NCBI GenBank assembly: GCA_964580315.1
Contig: CAZOKH010000007.1
Coordinates: 1-54,051, forward strand
DNA length: 54,051 bases
DNA from: CAZOKH01 sp964580315
Lineage (GTDB): Bacteria > Chloroflexota > Anaerolineae > Anaerolineales > Anaerolineaceae
Reading direction: 5' to 3'
The notes below the pieces were generated by a model, which saw only the letters and a program-made list of their open reading frames with translations, made no database searches and was not told where the DNA came from. A program made the translations under genes and the position numbers. Every line of letters starts with the position of its first letter. Within the stretch, counting starts at the first letter, position 1. Below, piece by piece: positions 8,153 through 15,397 of the stretch.

Positions 8153-9649
8153 ATGTCGCACGCAATCACTGTATTGCTTGAGTTTGTTTACCTGTTGGCA
8201 TTACTGGGTCTGGCAATTTACGGGTTCAACAATTTGCTGACCACCATTTTGTACCTGGTTGCGCGTAAGCGCGGGCAGGTTGCCTCACCAGAGGTACCGC
8301 AGCCCAAAACCTGGCAGCGCGTCACCGTCCAACTCCCTGTTTACAATGAGTATTACACCGTTGAACGCCTGATCGGCGCCGTGGCGCAGTTTGACTACCC
8401 GCGAGACCACTTGCAGGTGCAGGTGCTGGATGATTCGACTGATGACACCACCCTGTCGCTGCGCCGCCTGGTCGATCAGTACCACGCCCAGGGATTGGAT
8501 ATCGAACTGATTCACCGCACCGACCGCTCGGGTTTCAAAGCCGGGGCGCTCGATAACGGCCTGAAAACCGCCACCGGCGACCTGATCGCTGTGTTCGACG
8601 CCGATTTCTTCCCTGCGCCCGACTGGTTGAAACGCACCGTGCCCCAGTTTGCTGATTTGAACCTGGGCTGCCTGCAAACCCGCTGGGGGCATCTCAATCA
8701 AAAATACAGCCTGTTCACCCGGGCGGTGGCGCTGGGCATTGACGGTCACTTTATGGTTGAGCAAACTGCCCGATCGCGCAGCAATTTGTTCCTCAACTTC
8801 AACGGCACAGCCGGCCTGTGGCGGCGCGCCTGCATTGAAGATGCCGGCGGCTGGAAAGCCGACACCCTCACCGAAGACCTGGACCTCAGCTACCGCGCGC
8901 AGATGCGCGGCTGGCGGGTGGGCTACATGCCCGAGGTGGTCGTCCCGGCTGAAATTCCGGCGCAAATTGAGGCTTTCAAACGCCAGCAGTTTCGCTGGGC
9001 AAAGGGCAGCATTCAAACCGCCCGCAAGCTGGTGCCTGCCCTGTTCAATGCTGATATTCCCGAGCATGTGCGTTTGCTGGGCGTTATCCACATCACCGGC
9101 TACCTGGTGGCGCCGTTGATGCTGCTGATTTTGCTGCTGATGCTGCCCATCGGTCTGTTGGCGCCGCAGTATATGCGCCTGTTTTCCTGGTCGATGGTGG
9201 CTTCATTTGGTCCCCCGCTGCTCTACCTGGTGACCAACACCGAGTATGTTCCGCGCCTGGTGGACCGCCTGCGCCTGCTGCCCATGCTGGTCATCATCGG
9301 CTTTGGCCTGTCATTGAACAACAGCCTGGCGGTGCTGCAAGGTTTGTTCAGCAGCGAGACCGGCACCTTTGTGCGCACGCCCAAAATGAACCTCACCAAC
9401 CAGTCGGGTGAACTGACCCGCAATTCTTACACCATGACCCTTAGTCCCATGGTGCTGGGGGAACTGGCCCTGGCGCTGTATTCCCTGGTGGCATTGTTCT
9501 TCCTGACGCCGCACTTTGGCTGGGGCATCATCCCCTGGGTGCTGGTGTATGTGAGCGGTTTTTCCTACGTGGCGTTTGCCAACCTGCTGCAGAACTGGCA
9601 GCTCAACCGGGCGCCGCTCAAGGCCACCCGCCCGGCAGGCTCGAAGTAA
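8153..9649 (+). CDS. Cellulose-synthase-like family 2 glycosyltransferase
   Basis: A 498-residue processive-type GT2. An N-terminal membrane helix (about 8-30) precedes the catalytic domain. That domain carries the nucleotide-binding motif DDSTDDT, the DAD-type FDADFFPAP, the acceptor-site TEDLDLSYRAQ and the processivity motif QQFRWAKGS (QxxRW). Four to five C-terminal helices form the transfer channel. It resembles bacterial CslA/mannan-type enzymes and would build a beta-linked polysaccharide from a nucleotide sugar while extruding it. AGGAG is placed correctly before the ATG. No c-di-GMP-binding PilZ domain is present, and no other exopolysaccharide genes are adjacent. The product sugar cannot be assigned. 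Confidence 0.88.
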   Translation: MSHAITVLLEFVYLLALLGLAIYGFNNLLTTILYLVARKRGQVASPEVPQPKTWQRVTVQLPVYNEYYTVERLIGAVAQFDYPRDHLQVQVLDDSTDDTTLSLRRLVDQYHAQGLDIELIHRTDRSGFKAGALDNGLKTATGDLIAVFDADFFPAPDWLKRTVPQFADLNLGCLQTRWGHLNQKYSLFTRAVALGIDGHFMVEQTARSRSNLFLNFNGTAGLWRRACIEDAGGWKADTLTEDLDLSYRAQMRGWRVGYMPEVVVPAEIPAQIEAFKRQQFRWAKGSIQTARKLVPALFNADIPEHVRLLGVIHITGYLVAPLMLLILLLMLPIGLLAPQYMRLFSWSMVASFGPPLLYLVTNTEYVPRLVDRLRLLPMLVIIGFGLSLNNSLAVLQGLFSSETGTFVRTPKMNLTNQSGELTRNSYTMTLSPMVLGELALALYSLVALFFLTPHFGWGIIPWVLVYVSGFSYVAFANLLQNWQLNRAPLKATRPAGSK

Positions 9650-9667
9650 CGTCTCTGCTCATCCCTT

Positions 9668-9702
9668 ATCTCCCATTTTTTGGAAAAATGGGAGATTTTT
9701 TT
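9668..9702 (+). terminator. Intrinsic terminator after the GT2 gene
   Basis: A perfect 13-bp stem (9668-9680 with 9684-9696) with a 3-base TGG spacer runs into seven T residues at 9696-9702. It is a textbook rho-independent terminator 18 bases past the stop codon. Confidence 0.9.
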
Positions 9703-9761
9703 ACAGCCACAGGAAATTTTTGGATGGTTCTTGTCAGCAACGGCTAACCAAAAAGGCATTT

Positions 9762-10385
9762 ATGGGTGATAATAACCTTATGAATGCTACCAACCCCACA
9801 TCATCTGATTTTGAAACTCCTCGAGCCGCCATCACCTGGCAGGCTTCCCTCACGCTTTTAAAGAATGCGGTCATCCTCAGACAATTATTTGTTGTCTTGG
9901 CGCTTTCCGTTCTATTTGTTCTGGTCTTTGCCCTCTCGCTGGAGGCTTTTGAAGGTCATCTGACCCTGCAAGCGGCCTGGAAATATCTATGGATTACCCT
10001 GCTGGTTCTGGGAGGGCTGTTATTTCTGGCGGCGCTGGTCATGCTGGTGATTTATGGGAACAAATATGATTACCAGTTCACTGTGGATGAGGTGGGGGTT
10101 AAAGCACAAACAGTGGGCGGAACCCGCAGGAAAAACGCGATCATCAATTGGCTTTTACTCCTGTCGGGGCGCCCCGGACCGGCCGGGGCTGGTTTGCTGG
10201 CGGAATCGCGCCAGAGCGAACTGGTGAAATGGAAAGATGTGGACCGGCTGGATTTTAATGCCGAAAAGAAAGAAATTGTCCTGCGGCGCGGGAAACGCGC
10301 GCTGATGCTGGTTCAATGCACTGCTGAGAATTTTGACCAGGTGCTGCGTCTTGCGCAGCAGGCGGTGGGCAATACCCAACGCTAA
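9762..10385 (+). CDS. Two-helix membrane protein with a PH-like C-terminal domain
   Basis: A 207-residue protein of unknown function. Two membrane helices (about 41-62 and 73-98) precede a cytoplasmic beta-rich part with YDYQFTVDEVGVKA, LVKWKDVDRLDFNAEKKEI and a terminal helix. That order resembles bacterial PH-like domains fused to membrane hairpins. The frame is open upstream into the GT2 gene, but the terminator lies in between. The ATG at 9762 is preferred because AAAAAGG precedes it; the ATG at 9780 is an alternative. It lies just before the radical SAM gene, with no shared motif to suggest a joint role. Confidence 0.65.
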   Translation: MGDNNLMNATNPTSSDFETPRAAITWQASLTLLKNAVILRQLFVVLALSVLFVLVFALSLEAFEGHLTLQAAWKYLWITLLVLGGLLFLAALVMLVIYGNKYDYQFTVDEVGVKAQTVGGTRRKNAIINWLLLLSGRPGPAGAGLLAESRQSELVKWKDVDRLDFNAEKKEIVLRRGKRALMLVQCTAENFDQVLRLAQQAVGNTQR

Positions 10386-10446
10386 CGCCTGCCAGGGCGA
10401 AAAAAATGTGCTTGCCAGCAAAGTTGTGTCCGTTTAAAATGTGGCC

Positions 10447-11472
10447 ATGCCGCTCGACAAAGCGAACCATTTCCCCTTTTCCAACATGCTGCATCCATCC
10501 GATGTGGGTTTGATTCTTTCCTACCAGTGCCAGAGTGCCTGCGCACACTGCATCTACAACTGCGGGCCCGCCTGGAAAGATTGGATGGAACCGCAGCAGG
10601 TGGAGCACGCGCTGGGGCAAATGGCTGCCTGGCAGCCCGCCCCGCAGGTGCACATCAGCGGCGGCGAGGTGTTTTTGAATTACCCGCTGCTGCTGCATGC
10701 CGTGCGCACGGCATCAGATCTGGGGTTGGCCTGCTACCTGGAGACCAACGCCGGCTGGTGTGTGAATGATGAAATTGTGGAGCGCCGCTTTGCCGAATTG
10801 AAAGATGCCGGACTGCTGGCGGTTCTAATCAGCATTTCTCCTTTCCATGCCGCTTCCATCCCGCCCAAACGCACGTTGCGGGCCATTCGCTGTGCGGTTG
10901 AGGTGTTTGGCGTGCAGCGTGTGTTGGCCTACCGGGCGCAATACCTGGATGAGATTACCCGTTGGGGTGTGGAGCAGCCTGTGCCGCTGGAAGCCTATGT
11001 GGCGGAATACGGCGTGCGCCGGTCTGGCAAGTTGTTCTGGCAAGATTACGGCCTGATTGCCGGGGGGCGCGCCGGTTACCATCTGGCTGATTACGTCGCA
11101 ACACAACCGGCGGCGGCCTTTGAAGGACTGCGCTGCCGCGCCGAGCTGCTGGCGGCGCCGCACTCGCATTTCGACCTGTACGGCAATTTCTTGCCCGGTT
11201 TTTGCGGCGGGCTGTCGCTGGGCGACTGGCATAACCTGCCCGCCCTGATTGAACGCTATCTTCACGCAGATTACCCGCCGCTGATCGCTGCGTTGATCGA
11301 GGGCGGCCCGTTTGCGTTGTTCGAACTGGCGCAGCGCGAGGCGGGCTATGTGGAACGCGCGGAGGGCTATGCTGGCAAGTGCCACCTGTGCGTGGATGTG
11401 CGCCGCAGCCTGTTGAAAAGCGGCCGGTATGCTGAATTGCAGCCCGCGCAGTTTTATGAGAACCTGGAATAA
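10447..11472 (+). CDS. Radical SAM protein
   Basis: A protein of about 341 residues. The CQSACAHC segment gives the CxxxCxxC triad that binds the 4Fe-4S cluster (Cys28, 32 and 35 from this start). HISGGEVFLN is the GGE motif that holds S-adenosylmethionine. Later cysteines (GLRCRA, GFCGG, KCHLC) could hold an auxiliary cluster, as in SPASM/twitch proteins. The reaction is unknown: no peptide precursor or obvious partner is encoded nearby. A GTG at 10441 is an equally possible start, and neither has a good Shine-Dalgarno sequence. Confidence 0.85.
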   Translation: MPLDKANHFPFSNMLHPSDVGLILSYQCQSACAHCIYNCGPAWKDWMEPQQVEHALGQMAAWQPAPQVHISGGEVFLNYPLLLHAVRTASDLGLACYLETNAGWCVNDEIVERRFAELKDAGLLAVLISISPFHAASIPPKRTLRAIRCAVEVFGVQRVLAYRAQYLDEITRWGVEQPVPLEAYVAEYGVRRSGKLFWQDYGLIAGGRAGYHLADYVATQPAAAFEGLRCRAELLAAPHSHFDLYGNFLPGFCGGLSLGDWHNLPALIERYLHADYPPLIAALIEGGPFALFELAQREAGYVERAEGYAGKCHLCVDVRRSLLKSGRYAELQPAQFYENLE

Positions 11473-11771
11473 GACCTGGTTTTTTATTAAGCCATTTTCT
11501 ATTTCGGCATATAATACCCTTACTGACCGGTGATTCTCACCGGATTTAATAATTTGTGGGTATTGCCGATAATATTCATAATTGCCAGGGTGAAATGTAT
11601 TGACCCAAAAGCATGAATGGCAATTTTTACCCGTATTTAAAAATACGCTGAAATGAGTGTTGTCAGAACCCCGACAATTTATTGGTTTGAGGCGGACTGG
11701 TGAACGGGTGACATGCTCTTTTCGGTGAAAAGAAAGAAGCAATCACAGGGAAATGACCGATTTTTTGCCGA
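11473..11771. other. Intergenic region with one small palindrome
   Basis: This AT-rich gap holds no credible gene. A palindrome with 7-bp arms CCGGTGA/TCACCGG and a TTC centre lies at 11527-11543 and may end the radical SAM transcript, although the run that follows is ATTTAATAATTT rather than pure T. A TATAAT at 11510-11515 has no good -35 partner. Confidence 0.5.
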
Positions 11772-11808
11772 AATCGTATCGAATATTCAAAAATTTCGTC
11801 TTAATAAG
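11772..11808 (+). promoter_or_regulatory. Candidate ECF-type promoter of sigma module 1
   Basis: AATCGTATC (11772-11780) and CGTCTTAATAAG (11797-11808) are separated by 16 bases. The second sigma module has AATCGTAAC and CGTCGTAATTAA in the same arrangement (13623-13660), with an identical offset of 25 bases between element starts. CGTC is a familiar -10 core of ECF-dependent promoters, so this is probably an autoregulated promoter. The ATG follows 18 bases after CGTC. Confidence 0.55.
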
Positions 11809-11818
11809 TGACAATTGA

Positions 11819-12382
11819 ATGGAATCTCCTCCTTCCGAAAAGGACTTGCTTCTGGGTGCGCGTGCGTTTGACATGGAAACGCTCGCATATATTTACGATA
11901 GTTACAGCCCGGCTCTTTTTCGGTACGCTGCTCGCATGCTCGATTCCAGCCAGCTTGGCGAAGACTGTGTATCTGAAACATTCAGCCGCTTTTTATCAGC
12001 CTTACGCAATGGCAAAGGGCCGGAAGATTATTTACGGGCTTACCTGTTCCGAACAGCGCATAACTGGATTACCGATTATTACCGCAGAAAACCTCATTTA
12101 ATCCAGGAATTGGAAGGCGACCTAATCGATAAGGACCACGTTTCTCTGCCACAGGATGTGGAGAAAAAGATTGAGGGACGTGCCATGTTGAATGCACTGG
12201 CACAACTGACATCGGACCAACACCAGGTAATTGCGCTGCGATTTTTGGAAGGTTGGGAGATTGAGGAAGTGGCCCGGGCGATGGAGAAACCTCCTGGCGC
12301 CATCAAAGCACTGCAGCACCGCGCGCTGGCAAGACTGCGCAAGTTGATGCAGGGAAAGGAGGAACAGAATAATGATGAATGA
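11819..12382 (+). CDS. ECF-type RNA polymerase sigma factor, module 1
   Basis: A 187-residue sigma-70 family protein with only regions 2 and 4, as in ECF factors. Region 2 spans about residues 20-85 (YDSYSPALFRYAARML, LGEDCVSETFSRFL, LFRTAHNWITDYYRR). Region 4 spans about 125-178 (LAQLTSDQHQVIALRFLEGWEIEEVARAM, then AIKALQHRALARLRKL). It would direct core polymerase to a small regulon that probably includes its own promoter. It overlaps the next gene by 11 bases, so expression of the two is coupled. A close paralogue lies 1.85 kb downstream in an identical gene pair. Confidence 0.93.
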   Translation: MESPPSEKDLLLGARAFDMETLAYIYDSYSPALFRYAARMLDSSQLGEDCVSETFSRFLSALRNGKGPEDYLRAYLFRTAHNWITDYYRRKPHLIQELEGDLIDKDHVSLPQDVEKKIEGRAMLNALAQLTSDQHQVIALRFLEGWEIEEVARAMEKPPGAIKALQHRALARLRKLMQGKEEQNNDE

Positions 12383-13547
12383 CTTACCTGAAGAAATGGA
12401 TGCCTGTTTGGAAAGTCAACTGGAAATCGTACGGAATATATCCTATGAACGCCATCCGCTCGCTGCTTCAGCAGCCCGCGCCAGGTTCTTAAAAGATGCT
12501 GAAAAAGCCCGGCAGGCTTTTTATCAGGATGCCGATTCATCAAAAGCACAAACCAATCCGGTTGCCAAATGGTGGTCGGGTCTGTTCCCCTCTTTTGCCA
12601 GGGCGGCATTGGCTTTTGGAATTGCGCTGGTGGTGGTGATTGGCGGGACGGCGGGGGTGGTGTTTGCTTCGCAGTCCAGCCTGCCGGGTGATTGGATGTA
12701 CCCGGTGAAGCTGTGGGGTGACGACCTGCGTATTGATTTGACTGCCGACCCGGCCGAGCAATTGGATTTGGAAATTCAAATTGCCGCGGAGCGCCTGCAG
12801 GAAATGCAGTATGTGCAGACCTTGCAGCAAACTCGAAACCAGCCAACAGGTGAAAAAGAAATTCCCGCATCCGAACAGGCCTATGCGGGCATCTATAAAC
12901 ACCTGGATGAAGCCCTGCTGTTGGCGCAGCAGCTTTATGCTGATGACCCTGAAATGCTGGCGCAGATTACGGCGCAAATTGAACAGCAGTTGCTGATGCT
13001 GGAAGATATGAACCCTTCCGCCATCATCCAGGAATTGCAGGAATTGCGCAAAGAATTACGTGATCAGTTGAAAGAGTTGAAAAAAGCCGATCCGGAACCT
13101 CCTTCAGATGATGATGAGGAAACGACCACGGAAGAAGACGTTCCTGATACCGGCGATGACGATAAGGACAAAGAAGACAAAGACGACGACGATACCGGCG
13201 ACGACGACAAGGACAAAGAAGACAAAGACGACGACGATATCGGCGATGACGATAAGGACAAAGAAGACAAAGACGACGACGATACCGGCGACGACGATAA
13301 GGACAAAGAAGACAAAGACGACGACGATACAGACGACGACGACAAAGACAAAGAAGACAAAGACGACGACGATACAGACGACGATAACGACAAAGAGAAT
13401 CCAAGCAGCGCAAACGATAATTCGAGCAACAGCTCGAATAGTAATGATTCCAGCAATAACTCAAATAGTAATAACTCGAATAACAGCAGTTCCAGCAATA
13501 ATTCGGGGAACAGTTCGAACAACAATAAGGGCGGCAAAAAGAAATAG
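12372..13547 (+). CDS. DUF5667-like membrane protein with acidic repeats, likely sigma partner
   Basis: A 391-residue protein. A cytoplasmic N-terminal part (1-70) could bind the sigma factor. A membrane helix lies at about 74-98, followed by the conserved FASQSSLPGDWMYPVKLWGDDLR segment typical of DUF5667. A helical external region follows (about 120-240). Five 15-residue repeats of the type DTGDDDKDKEDKDDD (259-333) come next, then an Asn/Ser-rich tail ending GGKKK. The stalk is extremely acidic and may bind divalent cations or act as an envelope sensor; this is inference. AAGGAGG at 12356-12362 supports the ATG at 12372, although a second ATG follows at once. The anti-sigma role rests on gene pairing and topology. 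Confidence 0.82.
   Translation: MMNDLPEEMDACLESQLEIVRNISYERHPLAASAARARFLKDAEKARQAFYQDADSSKAQTNPVAKWWSGLFPSFARAALAFGIALVVVIGGTAGVVFASQSSLPGDWMYPVKLWGDDLRIDLTADPAEQLDLEIQIAAERLQEMQYVQTLQQTRNQPTGEKEIPASEQAYAGIYKHLDEALLLAQQLYADDPEMLAQITAQIEQQLLMLEDMNPSAIIQELQELRKELRDQLKELKKADPEPPSDDDEETTTEEDVPDTGDDDKDKEDKDDDDTGDDDKDKEDKDDDDIGDDDKDKEDKDDDDTGDDDKDKEDKDDDDTDDDDKDKEDKDDDDTDDDNDKENPSSANDNSSNSSNSNDSSNNSNSNNSNNSSSSNNSGNSSNNNKGGKKK
13146..13400 (+). repeat. 45-bp tandem repeat within the DUF5667-like gene
   Basis: Five full 45-bp units start at 13146, 13191, 13236, 13281 and 13326, and a partial unit starts at 13371. Each encodes 15 residues, so length changes would stay in frame. Units differ mainly by synonymous changes and by T-G, I-G or T-D at positions 2-3. 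Near-identity suggests recent slippage expansion. Because the DNA is periodic, the other frames are also open and produce spurious long ORFs on both strands. Confidence 0.95.
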
Positions 13548-13583
13548 CAGTTTGTACCCATTTTTCATTTAAACAGGAATTTC

Positions 13584-13613
13584 ACGGCGCCTTGCATGAG
13601 GCGCTGTTTTTTT
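13584..13613 (+). terminator. Intrinsic terminator after sigma module 1
   Basis: The arms GCGCCT and AGGCGC, with flanking pairs including one G-U, enclose a TGCATG loop and are followed by seven T residues (13607-13613). It isolates module 1 from the promoter of module 2. Confidence 0.85.
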
Positions 13614-13622
13614 GGGGGGGAG

Positions 13623-13660
13623 AATCGTAACATTTGCTTCGATTCGGCGTCGTAATTAAC
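13623..13660 (+). promoter_or_regulatory. Candidate ECF-type promoter of sigma module 2
   Basis: AATCGTAAC (13623-13631), a 16-base spacer and CGTCGTAATTAAC (13648-13660) reproduce the arrangement at 11772-11808. The gap before the first element is only ten bases from the terminator of module 1, so module 2 probably has its own promoter. Conservation while surrounding bases differ argues for function. Confidence 0.55.
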
Positions 13661-13670
13661 AAGAAGAAAA

Positions 13671-14252
13671 TTGAACAATAAAAACGATGCGGAATTGTTA
13701 CGTAAAGTATATTCGTTTGACCCCGCTGCGATCACAGAAGTTTATGATCGTTACAGCCCGGGTATCTATCGTTACGCCATGCGCCTGACAGGGTTGAGTG
13801 ACCAGGCAGAAGACTGTGTGGCTGAAACCTTCAGCCGCTTTCTGGCAGCAATAAGCGCCGGAAATGGACCGCGTGATAACTTGCAGGCATACCTCTATCG
13901 AATTGCACACAACTGGATCACCGATTATTACCGCCGCAGTCCGATCCTGGTTGAACTGGATGAATACAGGCTGTCAGATGGATCGCATGATATGCTGACG
14001 CACGCAGTAGAAATGGAATTTCAGCAAAAGCGTATCCGGCGGGCATTGGCGCAGCTCAAAGCAGAACAACGCCAGGTGGTTGTGCTGCGCTACCTGGAGG
14101 AGTGGGATATGGAAGATATTGCCCATGTGTTAGAGAAACCTGTGGGCGCTGTTCGGGCGGTGCTGCATCGGGCTGTGGTGAAACTGCGCAGCCTGCTGCA
14201 TGGAGAGGATTTTGACCATGAAGATGGATATGAAACCAGATTCTCTATCTGA
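13671..14252 (+). CDS. ECF-type RNA polymerase sigma factor, module 2
   Basis: A 193-residue paralogue of the sigma factor at 11819-12382. Region 2 reads YDRYSPGIYRYAMRL, AEDCVAETFSRFL and YRIAHNWITDYYRR. Region 4 reads LAQLKAEQRQVVVLRYLEEWDMEDIAHVL, then AVRAVLHRAVVKLRSL. The start is a TTG at 13671, chosen because it gives the same N-terminal length as the paralogue and no later in-frame Met precedes region 2. The Shine-Dalgarno sequence is weak (AAGAAG). The coding region overlaps the next gene by 35 bases. Confidence 0.9.
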   Translation: MNNKNDAELLRKVYSFDPAAITEVYDRYSPGIYRYAMRLTGLSDQAEDCVAETFSRFLAAISAGNGPRDNLQAYLYRIAHNWITDYYRRSPILVELDEYRLSDGSHDMLTHAVEMEFQQKRIRRALAQLKAEQRQVVVLRYLEEWDMEDIAHVLEKPVGAVRAVLHRAVVKLRSLLHGEDFDHEDGYETRFSI

Positions 14253-15219
14253 TGAATTCGACCGGGTACTGTATCGCGATCTGGATATTCTTAAAAGCAT
14301 CCCGCCGCGTGATCTTGAGCTAACCCGCAAAGCGCGTGTTCGTTTCCTGGAAGAGATGGATTCGATTTGTCGAAAAAACGTCATAAAAAACTCCAATCTG
14401 CGTCATATCCAACAGAAAGAAGTTAAAACAGGTTTTCGTTGGTTTGGAAAGGAGTTTTCACCTATGTTTACACAAATTGTTTTGGCAGTTCTGATTGCGC
14501 TTTCAGTTCTGGGCGGCGGGAGTGCGGGGGCGGTCTATGCTTCTCAATCCAGCATTCCCGGCGATTTTCTCTACCCGGTGAAATTATTGAGCGAAGATAT
14601 TCAACTTGACTGGACTGCTGAACCGGAGCAGCAGCTTGAATTAAACCTGGAAATGGCGCAAGAACGTTTGTTTGAGATGGAACAGGCTAAACTGGTCAAT
14701 CGTGAAATACCCGAAGAAACCCTCAAAGGAATGTACAATCACCTCGAAACATCTCTTCAGCTTGGCGCCCGCCTGTATGCTGATAACCCTGAAGCACAGC
14801 AAAAGTTAAACGAACGGGTTCGAACACAGGTTCAAAACCTTGAGCAATTTGGAACATCTGAAGCCAGCCCGGAAATGCAGCAGTTGCACCAGCAAATTCA
14901 TGAAAAGGTTCAGGTGCAGGAACGTGTTAACCAGGAAGACGAAGTGGTACCTGAACAGGATGCTCCAGCCGATGATGACGGCAGCGTTGAAGTGGATTCT
15001 CCTGACCAGGGTCATGGAGGAGATCAAGCCCCAGCTCCCTTAAAGGCGCAGGATCAGCTTCAAGATTGTACGCCTGTGGCGCCAGCCACCGGGCAGCCTG
15101 ATTCGGTGCAGCCGCAAAACCAGGGCGACTCGTCTAACATGCAAAGCGGCAACCCTGATGGCAGCCAGCCTGGAAGTGATTCTGACAATGGTGATACCAA
15201 TCAGAAAGGCAAGAATTGA
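14218..15219 (+). CDS. DUF5667-like membrane protein, likely sigma partner, module 2
   Basis: A 333-residue paralogue of the protein at 12372-13547. It has a cytoplasmic N-terminal part, a membrane helix at about 82-106, and the conserved YASQSSIPGDFLYPVKLLSEDIQ segment just outside the membrane. An external helical region and a Gln/Asp/Pro/Ser-rich disordered tail follow. It lacks the acidic 15-residue repeats of module 1. The ATG at 14218 is preferred over 14200 because GGAGAGGA lies at 14202-14209. Its cytoplasmic end is the likely sigma-binding part. No zinc-finger (HxxxCxxC) anti-sigma motif is visible, so sequestration would use another fold. Confidence 0.8.
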   Translation: MKMDMKPDSLSDEFDRVLYRDLDILKSIPPRDLELTRKARVRFLEEMDSICRKNVIKNSNLRHIQQKEVKTGFRWFGKEFSPMFTQIVLAVLIALSVLGGGSAGAVYASQSSIPGDFLYPVKLLSEDIQLDWTAEPEQQLELNLEMAQERLFEMEQAKLVNREIPEETLKGMYNHLETSLQLGARLYADNPEAQQKLNERVRTQVQNLEQFGTSEASPEMQQLHQQIHEKVQVQERVNQEDEVVPEQDAPADDDGSVEVDSPDQGHGGDQAPAPLKAQDQLQDCTPVAPATGQPDSVQPQNQGDSSNMQSGNPDGSQPGSDSDNGDTNQKGKN

Positions 15220-15355
15220 ACAACGTGATCATTTGATCATGAATTAACCGTATCTTAATCAGTTTTATTGCGTCATATATATCAGAAGCAACAAAAAAGA
15301 ATATCTCTTTTACCAGTATTCGGGCAAAATCCCTCCCTGTGATGTGCCCCTGGAT

Positions 15356-15388
15356 GCAAGAGACGCCTCCCCCATGGGCGTCTCTTGC
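15356..15388. terminator. Perfect 12-bp hairpin between convergent genes
   Basis: GCAAGAGACGCC (15356-15367) pairs with GGCGTCTCTTGC (15377-15388) around a 9-base loop. It lies between the end of sigma module 2 and the end of the convergent MFS gene. A strong U-tract is missing on either strand, so it may terminate inefficiently or act as an mRNA end barrier. Confidence 0.55.
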
Positions 15389-15397
15389 GCCTTTAAT

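Noticed and set aside
13146..13400. Regular 45-bp repeats considered as a CRISPR array
   Set aside because: Repeats are directly joined without spacers, are in frame within a clear protein gene, and no cas genes are present.
13024..13572. Long open frames on the minus strand and in another plus frame over the acidic repeat (Arg/Cys/Leu-rich or Ser/Leu-rich translations)
   Set aside because: They arise from the periodic GAC/GAT-rich coding sequence and have non-protein-like composition.
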